NCBI RefSeq assembly: GCF_036127095.1
Contig: NZ_CP108006.1
Span: 1,674,001 to 1,738,000 of the forward strand
Length of the DNA stretch: 64,000 nt
Origin: Streptomyces sp. NBC_00335
GTDB lineage: Bacteria; Actinomycetota; Actinomycetes; Streptomycetales; Streptomycetaceae
Direction: 5' to 3'
The position numbers and the translations under genes are program-made. Positions within the stretch are counted from its first letter, which is position 1. Each line of letters starts with the position of its first letter. This document shows, in pieces, positions 24,941-36,472 of the stretch. Under the pieces are notes generated by a model that was given only the letters and a program-made list of their open reading frames with translations, was not told where the DNA came from and made no database searches.

Positions 24941-25678
24941 ATGAATTCACTGCGGGCGCTTCTCGACGGCGGGATTCCGCTGGTGGCCGTCAGCTTCGAC
25001 GACAGCGAGACCGAGCCGCGCGCAGACGCCGCGAAGAGCGCCGGCGTCGATGTGGCCGAACTGCGCGTCGACCGGTACGCGGCGACCGACACGGCCCACG
25101 TTCTGGCGCAGGTGGACGCGTTCAAGACACTGCCGGTACTGGCCACCATCCGGTCGGCCCGCGAAGGCGGCGACTGGAAGGGCACCGAGGCGCAGCGCCT
25201 CGAACTGTTCCGTGCGCTGGCTCCTCAGGTCCAGGCCGTGGACATCGAGCTCTCCTCCGGGGAAATCCTGTCCGAGGTGATCGAGGCCGCCCACCGGCAC
25301 GACACGGTGGCGCTCGTCTCCTATCACAATTTCGAATTCACCCCGGCCACCGAGGAACTCCAGACCGTCATCGACGACGCGAAGAGCGCCGGCGCCGATG
25401 TGGTCAAGGTGTCCACCATGGTCCGGTCCGAGGGCGACGTGCGACGGCTGGCCTCGCTGCTGCTGCGCGCCGGAGCCGAGGACACCCGGCTGATCGTCAT
25501 CGCCATGGGCGAGGCCGGAGCGGTCTCGCGCGTCTTCTTCCCGGCCCTCGGGTCGCGGATCACGTACTCCTTCTTCGGCGCCAGCTCCGCCCCGGGCCAG
25601 CTCGACTTCCCCGAGACCTTCGGCTTGCTGCGCAAGTTCTACCCGTCCTTCGACGAGCGGAAGTCCACCGGGGCCTGA
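24941..25678 (+). CDS. aroD: Type I 3-dehydroquinate dehydratase
   Basis: This 245-aa protein matches class I dehydroquinate dehydratase: ELRVD (E40-R42), SYHNF with the general-base His (H129), and VVKVS with the Schiff-base Lys (K156), then FGASSAPGQL near the end. It dehydrates 3-dehydroquinate to 3-dehydroshikimate. Streptomycetes typically rely on type II enzymes for the shikimate pathway, so this may be an extra, possibly catabolic or specialised copy. No good ribosome binding site precedes the ATG. Instead GTG ACC AAG AAA TGA (24930-24944), itself preceded by AAAAGG, overlaps the ATG as ATGA. A strong hairpin follows the gene, so it is monocistronic. Confidence 0.9.
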   Translation: MNSLRALLDGGIPLVAVSFDDSETEPRADAAKSAGVDVAELRVDRYAATDTAHVLAQVDAFKTLPVLATIRSAREGGDWKGTEAQRLELFRALAPQVQAVDIELSSGEILSEVIEAAHRHDTVALVSYHNFEFTPATEELQTVIDDAKSAGADVVKVSTMVRSEGDVRRLASLLLRAGAEDTRLIVIAMGEAGAVSRVFFPALGSRITYSFFGASSAPGQLDFPETFGLLRKFYPSFDERKSTGA

Positions 25679-25688
25679 GTCCCCGTGC

Positions 25689-25725
25689 GCCGGGGAGGGT
25701 CACCCACCCTTCGCCCCTCCCCGGC
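25689..25725 (+). terminator. Strong hairpin terminator after aroD
   Basis: GCCGGGGAGGG (25689-25699) pairs perfectly with CCCTCCCCGGC (25715-25725) around a 15-nt loop, beginning 11 bases after the stop codon. There is no T-run, as usual in Streptomyces. Confidence 0.7.
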
Positions 25726-25877
25726 CACCATCACGGCAGCCTCTCTACCGGTCTCCAGCCCCACCCGTGACAGAACGGCACACACGTCACCTGATGAAGT
25801 GAACTCCCCCTTATCCCACCGGCAACACGGGTAGTGCCCTGCTGATCTCGTGAGGAATCAACGAGACAGTCAGATGA

Positions 25878-28112
<2,235 letters not shown>

Positions 28113-28120
28113 GCCAGGTC

Positions 28121-28147
28121 GCGGCGGGGGCCGTCCTCCCCCGCCGC
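28121..28147. terminator. Perfect 10-bp hairpin between convergent geosmin synthase and acetyltransferase genes
   Basis: GCGGCGGGGG (28121-28130) pairs with CCCCCGCCGC (28138-28147) around a 7-nt loop, in the 42-base gap between two convergent stops. It should terminate both transcripts. Confidence 0.75.
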
Positions 28148-28154
28148 GGACCCT

Positions 28155-29399
28155 TCAGAACTCGTCCGCCGTGTGCGGCAGCAGCGCGGTGCGCAGCCCC
28201 GCGTCCAGGGCCGCGGCCGCGCCGGGGGTGTGCTCCACCAGCAGGCCGGCCGCGGCCAGTTCGACGGCCCGGGTCCCGCCGAGGTAGCAGGCCGCGAGCT
28301 CCCGTACGTCCAGGGTCAGGTCCGGGTCCCGGCCGGCGGCGGGCTCGTACGCCGCCCCGTCGGGCCCGGCCTTCAGGAGGAACCGCCCCGCGTTCGCGGG
28401 CAGTCGTACGTCGGTCAGCTCCAGTACGAGTTCCACGGGCGCGGCCCACGACCGCCCGGTCAGCGCCGCCGCCACGTCGACCAGCCGCAGCCAGAGCGCC
28501 GGGAACACGGCGGTGACCCGGACCTGGTCGCGGTCGGCGGCGAAGTGCAGCAGCGGATCGTCGGCCGGCCGGCCCCAGGCGGTGATCCGGCCCGTGAGGT
28601 CGAGGGAGGCCAGGCATTCCCACAGGGCGGCCGCGGCCCGCGGGGTGTCGGCCTCCAGCTCGTCGACCCGGACCAGACCCGGGGTCCGCACGCCCTTGGT
28701 GTTCTCCTCGGGCTTCGTGCGGTAGAGGACGTAGCCCGCGATCGGCTCGCCCGGCTCCCCCAGGACGATGATCCGCGGCGGGCTGAGCTCCTCGTCCTCC
28801 TCGTCCTGCTCGATGAGCCACTCCTCGGTCCAGCGGCGCTCGCTGCGGGTGGGCCGCCCGGCCCGGACCGCGCGGGCCGCCTCGTGGTACGGGCCCACGA
28901 CGGCGACGGCGTCCTTGGGGTCCGCGGTGGCGACCAGCCGCAGCGGCCGCCGGTCGGCCTCGATGCGCAGGGCCAGCGGCCGGGTGGAGTCGATCTCGAT
29001 GGTGGCGCCCTGGGTGGCGCTGCCGTAGCCGAAGCGCCCGTAGATGGCGGCCTCGGAGGCCCACAGGGCGGCGACGGGGCTGCCGGCCGCCCCGGTCCGC
29101 CGCAGCATCTCGGCCATCAGTGCGGTCAGTACGCCGCGCCGGCGGTGGGTGGGGGCGACGGAGACGAAGGTGAGTCCGGGGCAGGGCAGGTCCGCCCCGG
29201 GCACCGAGAGCCGGAACGCGTGCGCGGCCATGAAGCCGACGATCGCGTCTCCGTCGTAGGCCCCGATCCGCGTGCAGTGACCGAGCAGCTCGTGGTGGCG
29301 CTCGCGCGCCTCCTTCTCGGGGCGGTCGTGGAAGACCAGGTACGCGAGCTCCAGAGCACGGTCGATGTCGGCCTCGGGCACCTCGCGGATCTCCACCAT
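28155..29399 (-). CDS. Eis-family GNAT N-acetyltransferase
   Basis: The 414-aa protein has an N-terminal GNAT domain with the acetyl-CoA loop FVSVAPTHRRRGVLTALM, a second GNAT-like region, and a sterol-carrier-like C-terminal domain ending in the free carboxylate of ADEF. This three-part layout is that of mycobacterial Eis, whose C-terminal carboxylate is the catalytic base and which acetylates aminoglycosides at several amines. Streptomyces homologues are widespread and their natural substrates are mostly unknown. An acidic run (DEEDEE) sits mid-protein. Confidence 0.88.
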   Translation of the reverse strand: MVEIREVPEADIDRALELAYLVFHDRPEKEARERHHELLGHCTRIGAYDGDAIVGFMAAHAFRLSVPGADLPCPGLTFVSVAPTHRRRGVLTALMAEMLRRTGAAGSPVAALWASEAAIYGRFGYGSATQGATIEIDSTRPLALRIEADRRPLRLVATADPKDAVAVVGPYHEAARAVRAGRPTRSERRWTEEWLIEQDEEDEELSPPRIIVLGEPGEPIAGYVLYRTKPEENTKGVRTPGLVRVDELEADTPRAAAALWECLASLDLTGRITAWGRPADDPLLHFAADRDQVRVTAVFPALWLRLVDVAAALTGRSWAAPVELVLELTDVRLPANAGRFLLKAGPDGAAYEPAAGRDPDLTLDVRELAACYLGGTRAVELAAAGLLVEHTPGAAAALDAGLRTALLPHTADEF

Positions 29400-29527
29400 G
29401 ATCCGGAGACTAATCGGTCATGGCGGACCAGTCACTTCATAAAGGGCACTTTCCGGCCCGCGCCAGGCGGGTTCCGCCCCCTCGACCGGGCGGGCTCCCG
29501 GCAGACCGGCCCCCGCCCGGTGCCGGA

Positions 29528-30850
29528 TCAGCGCGCCGCGGGCCCCGTCCAGTCCGCCGGGACGTGTCCGAGGCGGACCCGCTGCGGGTGGTCACCGACG
29601 GGTACGGACACCCGCTTCGTGCCGGTCGCGAAGTCGATGGCCGTGACCTGGTCGGCGCCGCTCTCGGAGATCACGCAGCCGGAGCCGTCGCCGTCGACGG
29701 TGGCCCAGTAGGGCTTGGCGGCGGGCACGAGCGGTCCTTGTTCCAGGGTGGCCCGGTCCACGACGGTCACGTAGTCGTCCATGGTCCCGGCGACGCACAG
29801 CTTGGCCCCGTCCGGGCTCATCGACATGCCGTGGTGCCGGGAGTCGTTGACCCAGGTCGTGCGGTCGGCGCTGGTGGCGGGGTTCTCGGGGAGGGTCTTG
29901 ATCCGGGTGATCCGGTCGGCGGCCACGTCGTACTCGACGAAGCCGTTGAAGAACGAGACCTGGAAGTAGAGCTTCGACTCGTCCGGGGCGAAGGACATGG
30001 GCCGCACCGCGTCGGACAGGTCGGAGCGGCCGAAGGCGTCGAGGCGGGCCCGCATGTCGATCACCCGGACCGGGCGCAGGGTCTGCGCGTCGGCGACCGT
30101 GATCTTGCGGTCGCCCTTCGTCCAGTCCAGCCAGGGCGCGTCGAGGGCGGAGGTGACGTCACCGATGGAGCTGTTCCACAGGTGGCGGCCGTCCCGGGTG
30201 AAGGCGTTCTCGTGCGGCTTGTCGCCCGTGGCGAAGGAGCCGACCTGGCGGCCGCTCGCCATGTCGAGGACGTGCACGGTGTTGGCGGTGGAGGCCGAGA
30301 CCGCCACGCGGGTGCCGTCCGGGGAGACCGCCATGTGGTCGGCCCGGTAACCGGCGACGGGGAAGCGCCAGTTGACCCGGCCGGTGCGGACGTCGATGGA
30401 GACGACGTCGGCGAAACTGGGACGGGAGGCGACGACGGCGGAGCCGTCGGGGGTGGTGTACATATCGTCCACGAACTGGTCGTGGCCCTCGCCCGCGGTG
30501 GCCCGGACGCCCAGGAAGAAGCCGAGCTTCACCGGGTTGAGGTAGATCTCGCGGAGCCGCTCCTCCTTGTCCGGAACCATGTTGATCCGGCCCACCTTGG
30601 CCAGGTTCCCGGTGGAGGCGAGGACGTCGGCGGTGCCCTCCCAGTTGTTGCCCACGAACAAGACCTCGCGCGGGCCCGGGCCGGCGGACCCGGCGCCCGC
30701 CGGCGCCCCCGCCCCCGAACCCGCCGGCAACCCGGCGCCCGCCGCGGGCGCCGGACCCACGGCGAGGGCGGCCAGAGCCAGCGCGGCCACGGCCGCCAGG
30801 ACCGGCAGAGCCGGCAGGGCGCGGTGGTTACTCGATCGACTGGCGAACAT
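29528..30850 (-). CDS. Secreted YVTN-type beta-propeller protein
   Basis: The 440-aa protein has a signal peptide (hydrophobic core LPVLAAVAALALAALAV, then Ala/Gly-rich linker) and repeats of the type G-x-x-V-x-V-D-x-x-T/R with MAVSPDGTRVAVS, FAPDESKLYF and MSMSPDGAKLCVAG, typical of YVTN/40-residue beta-propellers. The fold should be extracellular or cell-wall-associated; ligands are unknown. The ATG at 30850 has GGAG 10 bases upstream. It is preceded by the terminator of xdhC and is a separate unit. Confidence 0.85.
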   Translation of the reverse strand: MFASRSSNHRALPALPVLAAVAALALAALAVGPAPAAGAGLPAGSGAGAPAGAGSAGPGPREVLFVGNNWEGTADVLASTGNLAKVGRINMVPDKEERLREIYLNPVKLGFFLGVRATAGEGHDQFVDDMYTTPDGSAVVASRPSFADVVSIDVRTGRVNWRFPVAGYRADHMAVSPDGTRVAVSASTANTVHVLDMASGRQVGSFATGDKPHENAFTRDGRHLWNSSIGDVTSALDAPWLDWTKGDRKITVADAQTLRPVRVIDMRARLDAFGRSDLSDAVRPMSFAPDESKLYFQVSFFNGFVEYDVAADRITRIKTLPENPATSADRTTWVNDSRHHGMSMSPDGAKLCVAGTMDDYVTVVDRATLEQGPLVPAAKPYWATVDGDGSGCVISESGADQVTAIDFATGTKRVSVPVGDHPQRVRLGHVPADWTGPAAR

Positions 30851-30908
30851 CCGGTCAACTCCGTTACGGGAAGACGCTGTTACCGGCCGGTAAGATAGGC
30901 GCAACAAC

Positions 30909-30944
30909 GAAAGGGCGCAACCCCCAACGGGGTTGCGCCCTTTC
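30909..30944 (-). terminator. Intrinsic terminator of xdhC
   Basis: A perfect 16-bp stem (30909-30924 with 30929-30944) and a 4-nt loop, GC-rich in the middle with a CCCTTTC end followed by GTTGTT on the minus strand, begins 28 bases past the xdhC stop. The stem is also nearly symmetrical enough to work in the other direction. Confidence 0.85.
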
Positions 30945-30971
30945 CACACCGTGCTACAGCCCGTCACCTCT

Positions 30972-32135
30972 TCAAGCGACGGAACCGATCCTGCTGATCA
31001 CCGTGTTCGCGACGTCCGGGTGGATCGGGATGTGCGCGCCGGTCAGGGCCGCGCCGCTGCCGCCGCGCCGGTTGGCGACGATCTCGGCGGCGATGGACAG
31101 CGCGGTCTCCTCCGGGGAGCGGGCCCCGAGGTCCAGGCCGATCGGGGAGCGCAGCCGGGCCAGTTCCAGCTCGGTCACACCGACCTCGCGCAGCCGCTTG
31201 TTGCGGTCCTCGTGGGTGCGGCGGGAGCCCATGGCGCCGACGTAGGCGACGGGAAGTTTGAGGGCCAGTTCGAGGAGCGGGACATCGAACTTGGCGTCGT
31301 GCGTGAGGACGCACAGGACCGTCCGGCCGTCGACCGTACCGGCGGAGGACTGCTCCTCCAGGTAGCGGTGCGGCCAGTCGACCACGATCTCGTCCGCTTC
31401 GGGGAAACGCTTCTTCGTGGCGAACACGGGCCGGGCGTCGCACAGCGTCACCCGGTAGCCGAGGAACTTGCCGATCCGCACCAGGGCGGAGGCGAAGTCG
31501 ATGGCCCCGAAGACGATCATCCGGGGCGGCGGGACACTGGACTCGACCAGCACCTTGAGCGGCTCTCCGCAGAGGCGGCCGTCGGCGCCGATCTCCAGCA
31601 CGCCGGTCTTGCCGGCGTCGAGCATGGCCCGGGCCTCTTCGGCGATGGCGCGGTCCAGCTCGGGGTGACCGCCGAACCCGCCCTCGTAGGAGCCTTCGCC
31701 CCGGACGAGTACGGCGCGGCCCATGAGCTCGGCCGGGCCTTCGGCGATCCGGGCGACCGCCGCCGCCTCCCCGCGGGCGGCGGCGGCCAGCGAGGCCGCG
31801 AACACCTCCCGTGCGGGAGAGCCCACGGGGACCGGGGTGACCAGGATGTCGATGATTCCGCCGCAGGTCAGACCGACGGCGAAGGCATCGTCATCGCTGT
31901 ACCCGAAGCGCTCCTGGACGGTCTCGCCGTCTTCGAGCGCCTGCTGGCACAGCTCGTACACCGCACCCTCCACGCATCCGCCGGAGACCGAACCGATGGC
32001 CGTGCCGTCGGTGTCGACGGCGAGGGCCGCTCCGGGCTGCCTGGGCGCGCTCCCGCCGACCGCCACGACCGTGGCGACGGCGAAGTCACGTCCCTGCTCG
32101 ACCCACCGGTTCAATTCTTCGGCGATATCCAGCAT
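30972..32135 (-). CDS. xdhC: XdhC/CoxI-family molybdenum cofactor insertion factor
   Basis: The 387-aa protein has the N-terminal XdhC_CoxI segment (TVVAVGGSAPRQPGAAL, SVSGGCVEGAV, LTCGGIIDI) and a C-terminal Rossmann part (RMIVFGAIDFASALVRIGKFLGYRVTLCDARP). XdhC binds molybdenum cofactor and delivers it, after sulfuration, to xanthine dehydrogenase. It lies in the same orientation as the permease and the dehydrogenase subunits, 97 bases after the permease, supporting a joint function in purine oxidation. Confidence 0.92.
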   Translation of the reverse strand: MLDIAEELNRWVEQGRDFAVATVVAVGGSAPRQPGAALAVDTDGTAIGSVSGGCVEGAVYELCQQALEDGETVQERFGYSDDDAFAVGLTCGGIIDILVTPVPVGSPAREVFAASLAAAARGEAAAVARIAEGPAELMGRAVLVRGEGSYEGGFGGHPELDRAIAEEARAMLDAGKTGVLEIGADGRLCGEPLKVLVESSVPPPRMIVFGAIDFASALVRIGKFLGYRVTLCDARPVFATKKRFPEADEIVVDWPHRYLEEQSSAGTVDGRTVLCVLTHDAKFDVPLLELALKLPVAYVGAMGSRRTHEDRNKRLREVGVTELELARLRSPIGLDLGARSPEETALSIAAEIVANRRGGSGAALTGAHIPIHPDVANTVISRIGSVA

Positions 32136-32232
32136 GGGGGCCTCCTCGGAGGGGTTCAGTTTCCAGTATCGGATACGTGGAGGGTGCGGTCGTGCGCTAC
32201 GGATCAGGTCGATCGGACCTGGTCAGGTCGGC

Positions 32233-33696
32233 TCAGCCGACGCCGAGCCAGCTCTCGATCGGGTGGAGCGCGAAGAAGACCAGGAAGATTCCGGTCAGCG
32301 CCCACATGAAGCCACCGATCTCACGGGCCTTGCCCTGCGCGACCTTGATGGCGACGTAGGAGATGACACCCGCGGCGACACCGGCGGTGATCGAGTACGT
32401 GAAGGGCATGACCACGACGGTCAGGAAGACCGGGATCGAGGTCGAGCTGTCGGCCCAGTCCACGTGGCGGGCGTTCTGCATCATCATCGCGCCGATGACG
32501 ACCAGGGCCGCGGAGGCGACCTCACCCGGGACGATCTGCGTGATCGGGGTGAAGAAGAGGCAGGCGGCGAAGAAGAGGCCGGTGACGACGGAGGCGAGGC
32601 CTGTGCGGGCACCCTCACCGACGCCGGTCGCGGACTCGACGAACACGGTCTGGCCGGAGCCACCGGAGATGCCACCGATGGCGCCACCGGCACCGTCGAT
32701 GAACAGCGCCTTGGACAGGCCCGGCATGCGGCCCTGCTCGTCGGCCAGCTTGGCCTCGGTGCCGACGCCGATGATGGTGGCCATCGCGTCGAAGAAGCCG
32801 GCAAGAACCAGGGTGAAGACGATCATGCCGACCGTCATGTAGCCGACGTCGCCCCAGCCGCCGAAGGAGACGTCACCGAAGAGCGAGAAGTCCGGCGCCG
32901 AGACCGCGGAGCCGTTGAGCTCCGGCGGGCCGTTCTTCCAGGCCTTCGGGTCGATGTCCACGATGGCGTTGAGGATCGCGGCGAGGACGGTGCCACCGAC
33001 GATGCCGATCAGGATCGCGCCGGGCACCTTGCGGGCCTGGAGCATGAAGATGGCGATCAGGGTGACGGCGAAGAGCAGGACGGGCCAGCCGGAGAGCTCA
33101 CCGGTCGCGCCGAGCTGGACGGGGGGCATGAACTCCCCGCCGTTGCCGACGAAGCCCGCCTTCACGAAGCCGATCAGGGCGACGAAGAGGCCGATGCCCA
33201 TGGTGATGGCGTGCTTGAGCGCGAGGGGTATCGCGTTCATGATCATCTCTCGGAGGCCGGTGACGACCAGGAGACAGATCACGACGCCGTAGACCACGCA
33301 CATGCCCATGGCCTGCGGCCAGGTCATCTGGGGGGCCACCTGCGATGCCAGCACGCCGGACACGGAGAGGCCGGCCGCGAGCGCGAGCGGGACCTTGCCG
33401 ACGAAGCCCATGAGGAGCGTCGTGACGGCTGCGGCGAAGGCGGTGGCGGTGATGATCGCCGAGGCGGCCATCTTGTTGCCGTCGACGTCCGCGCCCGAGA
33501 GGAGCAGGGGGTTCAGCAGGAGGATGTAGGCCATGGCCATGAAGGTCGTGATACCGCCACGAACTTCGTTGCCGACCTTGGATCCGCGCTTGCTGATGTG
33601 AAAGTAACGGTCGAGCCAAGACTGTCCAGCGGGGGTCGAAGGGCCGTTTCCGGCTTCCTCCGCACTGGTCTTGGGCTCCACAGAAGACTGGGTCAT
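32233..33696 (-). CDS. NCS2-family purine permease (AzgA/PbuG-like)
   Basis: The 487-aa integral membrane protein has about a dozen hydrophobic segments and NCS2/AzgA hallmarks: GGITTFMAMAYILLLNPLLLSGAD near the start, FFDAMATIIGVG and GGSGQTVFVESATGVGEGARTGLASVVTG. Transporters of this group import hypoxanthine, guanine, adenine or xanthine by proton symport. Its place between xdhC and the xanthine dehydrogenase genes suggests it supplies their substrate. The ATG at 33696 was chosen as the first start before MTQSSVEPK; a longer reading upstream lacks coding character. Confidence 0.93.
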   Translation of the reverse strand: MTQSSVEPKTSAEEAGNGPSTPAGQSWLDRYFHISKRGSKVGNEVRGGITTFMAMAYILLLNPLLLSGADVDGNKMAASAIITATAFAAAVTTLLMGFVGKVPLALAAGLSVSGVLASQVAPQMTWPQAMGMCVVYGVVICLLVVTGLREMIMNAIPLALKHAITMGIGLFVALIGFVKAGFVGNGGEFMPPVQLGATGELSGWPVLLFAVTLIAIFMLQARKVPGAILIGIVGGTVLAAILNAIVDIDPKAWKNGPPELNGSAVSAPDFSLFGDVSFGGWGDVGYMTVGMIVFTLVLAGFFDAMATIIGVGTEAKLADEQGRMPGLSKALFIDGAGGAIGGISGGSGQTVFVESATGVGEGARTGLASVVTGLFFAACLFFTPITQIVPGEVASAALVVIGAMMMQNARHVDWADSSTSIPVFLTVVVMPFTYSITAGVAAGVISYVAIKVAQGKAREIGGFMWALTGIFLVFFALHPIESWLGVG

Positions 33697-33972
33697 GGTG
33701 CCTAACTCCCAAGGTTCAAAGGGGCACCCGCATAAAGATTGGAGACACGGGATTTGGGAAAACGCGTTTGGCTGCACGACCCGGGGTGACGGCCCGAGGC
33801 GACGCAAATTGTGCACTGCGTGTACTGCGGGTACTGCGAGGGTTCTGCGGTACGGCTGGTACTCCTGGTGTCACCTGGGGTAGGCGGTGCACCGGGGGGT
33901 ACTACGTGGGGGTACTTCCGGGGAAAACTTGACCGCGAGCGGTGCGGTGCTGATGACTCCGGACTTCGTGCT

Positions 33973-34020
33973 CCGGGCGGTGCGGCTGGAAGTGTGACGT
34001 TCCCGTGTCACACCGCCCGG
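33973..34020 (-). terminator. Outer hairpin downstream of the xanthine dehydrogenase operon
   Basis: CCGGGCGGTG (33973-33982) pairs perfectly with CACCGCCCGG (34011-34020), with additional TGTGAC/GTCACA pairing inside. It stands behind the closer hairpin at 34031-34057 and may be a backup terminator or part of the permease leader control. Confidence 0.5.
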
Positions 34021-34030
34021 AAATCTGGGG

Positions 34031-34057
34031 GGTCCGGGGCCTCGCGGCCCCCGGACC
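34031..34057 (-). terminator. Hairpin terminator after the molybdopterin subunit gene
   Basis: GGTCCGGGG (34031-34039) pairs with CCCCGGACC (34049-34057), 7 bases after the stop of the large subunit gene. It separates the dehydrogenase operon from the permease/xdhC unit. Confidence 0.65.
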
Positions 34058-34064
34058 AGCCGTC

Positions 34065-36470
34065 CTAGAGAGTGCCGGTGAGCAGTTCCGGACGGATCGG
34101 CGTCTTGTTGATCTCCAGACCGGTCGCCGCCCGGATCGCCGCGATGACGGCCGGGGTGGACGAGAGGGTCGGGGCCTCGCCCATACCGCGCAGGCCGTAC
34201 GGGGCCTTCGGGTCGGCGAGCTCCAGGACGTCGACCGGGATGGTCGGGGTGTCGAGGATGGTCGGGATCAGGTAGTCCGTGAAGGAGGGGTTGCGCACCT
34301 TCGCGGTCTTCGGGTCCACGATGATCTCTTCCATGATCGCGACGCCCAGGCCCTGGGTGGTACCACCCTGGATCTGGCCGACCACGGAGAGCATGTTCAG
34401 CGCCTTGCCGACGTCCTGGGCGGTCGCCAGCTCGACGACCTTGACGAGGCCGAGCTCGGTGTCCACCTCGACGACCGCGCGGTGCGCGGCGAAGGTGTAC
34501 TGGACGTGGCCGTTGCCCTGGCCGGTGACCAGGTCGAAGGGCTCGGTCGCGGCGTGGCGGAACTCGAGCTCGATGTCGATCGCGTCCTCGCCCTCCAGGA
34601 TGTCGGCCAGGTCCGCGAGGACCTCTCCGCCGTCCGTGACGACCTTTCCGCCTTCGAGGAGCAGCTCGGCGGTCGCCCACGCGGGGTGGTACGAGCCGTT
34701 CTTGCGCCGGCCGATCTCCAGGACCGCCTCGCGGACGGCCTCACAGGTGTTCTTCACGGCGCCACCGGTCATGTACGTCTGCCGCGAGGCGGACGTGGAA
34801 CCGGCGGAGCCGACCTGCGTGTCGGCCGGGTGGATGGTCACCTGCGTGACACCCAGCTCGGTACGGGCGATCTGCGCGTGGACGGTGATGCCGCCCTGGC
34901 CGACCTCCGCCATGGCCGTGTGGACCATCGCGACCGCTTCGCCGTTGATGGCCTCGAGGGTCACGCGGGCGGTGGAGTAGTCGTCGAAGCCCTCGGAGAA
35001 GCCGACGTTCTTGATGCCGACCGCGTAGCCGACGCCGCGGACGACGCCTTCACCGTGGGTGGTGTTCGACAGACCACCGGGCAGCGCGCGGACGTCCGCG
35101 CTCTCGCCGGCGGACTCCCACTGGCGCTCCGGCGGCAGCGGACGGGCCTTGACCCGGCGCAGCAGCTCGGCGACGGGCGCCGGAGCGTCCACGACCTGGC
35201 CGGTGGGCATGATCGTGCCCTGCTCCATGGCGTTGAGCTGGCGGAACTCGACCGGGTCCATGCCCAGCTTCGCCGCGAGCTTGTCCATCTGGGCCTCGTA
35301 GGCGAAGCAGGCCTGGACGGCGCCGAAGCCGCGCATCGCGCCACAGGGCGGGTTGTTCGTGTAGAGCGCGATCGCCTCGATGTCCACGTCCTCCAGGACG
35401 TACGGACCGACCGAGAGGGAGGAGGCGTTGCCCACGACCGCCGGGGAAGCGGACGCGTACGCGCCGCCGTCCAGGACGATCTTGCACTTCATGTGCGTGA
35501 GCTTGCCGTCCTTGGTGGCGCCGTGCTCGTAGTACAGCTTCGCCGGGTGACGGTGCACGTGGCCGAAGAAGGACTCGAAGCGGTTGTAGACGATCTTGAC
35601 CGGCTTGTTCGTGGCCAGGGCCAGGAGGCAGGCGTGGATCTGCATCGAGATGTCTTCGCGGCCACCGAACGCGCCGCCGACGCCCGAGAGCGTCATGCGG
35701 ACCTTCTCCGGCGGCAGGCCCAGGACCGGGGCGATCTGCTGGAGGTCCGAGTGCAGCCACTGGGTGGCGACGTACAGCTCGACACCGCCGTCCTCGGACG
35801 GCACGGCCAGGCCGGACTCCGGGCCGAGGAAGGCCTGGTCCTGCATGCCGAAGGTGTACTCGCCCTCGACGATGACGTCGGCGCGCTTGCGGGCCTCTTC
35901 CACGTTGCCGCGGATGATCGGCTGGCGGTGCACGATGTTCGGGTGCGGGACGTGACCGATGTGGTGGTCGTCGCGGCCCTCGTGGATCAGCGGCGCGCCC
36001 TCGGCGAGGGCGGAGGCCTCGTCCGTGACGAGCGGCAGCTCACGGTAGTCGATCTTGATCTTGGCGGCCGCGCGGCGGGCGGTCTCCGGGTGGTCGGCGG
36101 CCACGAGGGCGACCGGCTCACCGTGGTGACGTACCCGGCCGTTGGCGAGAACCGGGGTGTCCTGGATCTCCAGGCCGTAGTTCTTCATCTCGGCCGGCAG
36201 GTCGTCGTACGTCAGGACCGAGTAGACACCCGGCATCGCCAGGGCCTCGGAGATGTCGATCGAGACGATCTCGGCGTGAGCCACGGTGGAGCGCAGGGTC
36301 TGGCCCCACAGCATGTCCTCGTGCCACATGTCCGAGGAGTACGCGAACTCACCGGTCACCTTGAGGGTGCCGTCCGGGCGCAGCGTGGACTCGCCGATGC
36401 CGCCCTTGTTGTGCTTCTGCGTGACGTTGGTCGGCGTACCCGCCGGGACCGTGCGCGTGTTCTGGGCCAT
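34065..36470 (-). CDS. Xanthine dehydrogenase-type molybdopterin-binding large subunit
   Basis: The 801-aa protein has the family layout: an N-terminal a/b-hammerhead domain (GEFAYSSDMWHEDMLWGQTLRS), then the molybdopterin-binding part with GVGGAFGGREDI, GAMRGFGAVQACFA and a C-terminal GLRGMGEAP. The last carries the Glu region corresponding to the catalytic glutamate of xanthine dehydrogenases. It would oxidise hypoxanthine/xanthine or a related heterocycle with the 2Fe-2S and FAD subunits encoded just upstream. Two bases separate its ATG from the stop of the 2Fe-2S gene. It is the last gene of the three-subunit operon. Confidence 0.92.
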   Translation of the reverse strand: MAQNTRTVPAGTPTNVTQKHNKGGIGESTLRPDGTLKVTGEFAYSSDMWHEDMLWGQTLRSTVAHAEIVSIDISEALAMPGVYSVLTYDDLPAEMKNYGLEIQDTPVLANGRVRHHGEPVALVAADHPETARRAAAKIKIDYRELPLVTDEASALAEGAPLIHEGRDDHHIGHVPHPNIVHRQPIIRGNVEEARKRADVIVEGEYTFGMQDQAFLGPESGLAVPSEDGGVELYVATQWLHSDLQQIAPVLGLPPEKVRMTLSGVGGAFGGREDISMQIHACLLALATNKPVKIVYNRFESFFGHVHRHPAKLYYEHGATKDGKLTHMKCKIVLDGGAYASASPAVVGNASSLSVGPYVLEDVDIEAIALYTNNPPCGAMRGFGAVQACFAYEAQMDKLAAKLGMDPVEFRQLNAMEQGTIMPTGQVVDAPAPVAELLRRVKARPLPPERQWESAGESADVRALPGGLSNTTHGEGVVRGVGYAVGIKNVGFSEGFDDYSTARVTLEAINGEAVAMVHTAMAEVGQGGITVHAQIARTELGVTQVTIHPADTQVGSAGSTSASRQTYMTGGAVKNTCEAVREAVLEIGRRKNGSYHPAWATAELLLEGGKVVTDGGEVLADLADILEGEDAIDIELEFRHAATEPFDLVTGQGNGHVQYTFAAHRAVVEVDTELGLVKVVELATAQDVGKALNMLSVVGQIQGGTTQGLGVAIMEEIIVDPKTAKVRNPSFTDYLIPTILDTPTIPVDVLELADPKAPYGLRGMGEAPTLSSTPAVIAAIRAATGLEINKTPIRPELLTGTL

Positions 36471-36472
36471 GG

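Larger units (their letters stand above)
33697..34064. other. Gene-free spacer between purine permease and xanthine dehydrogenase large subunit
   Basis: No gene is seen. Near the dehydrogenase end lie two hairpins (separate entries). On the permease side, 33811-33850 contains several spaced near-copies of GTACTGCG, a degenerate short repeat within about 90 bases of the likely permease promoter region. This could be a regulator binding array, but there is no recognisable consensus. Confidence 0.6.
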
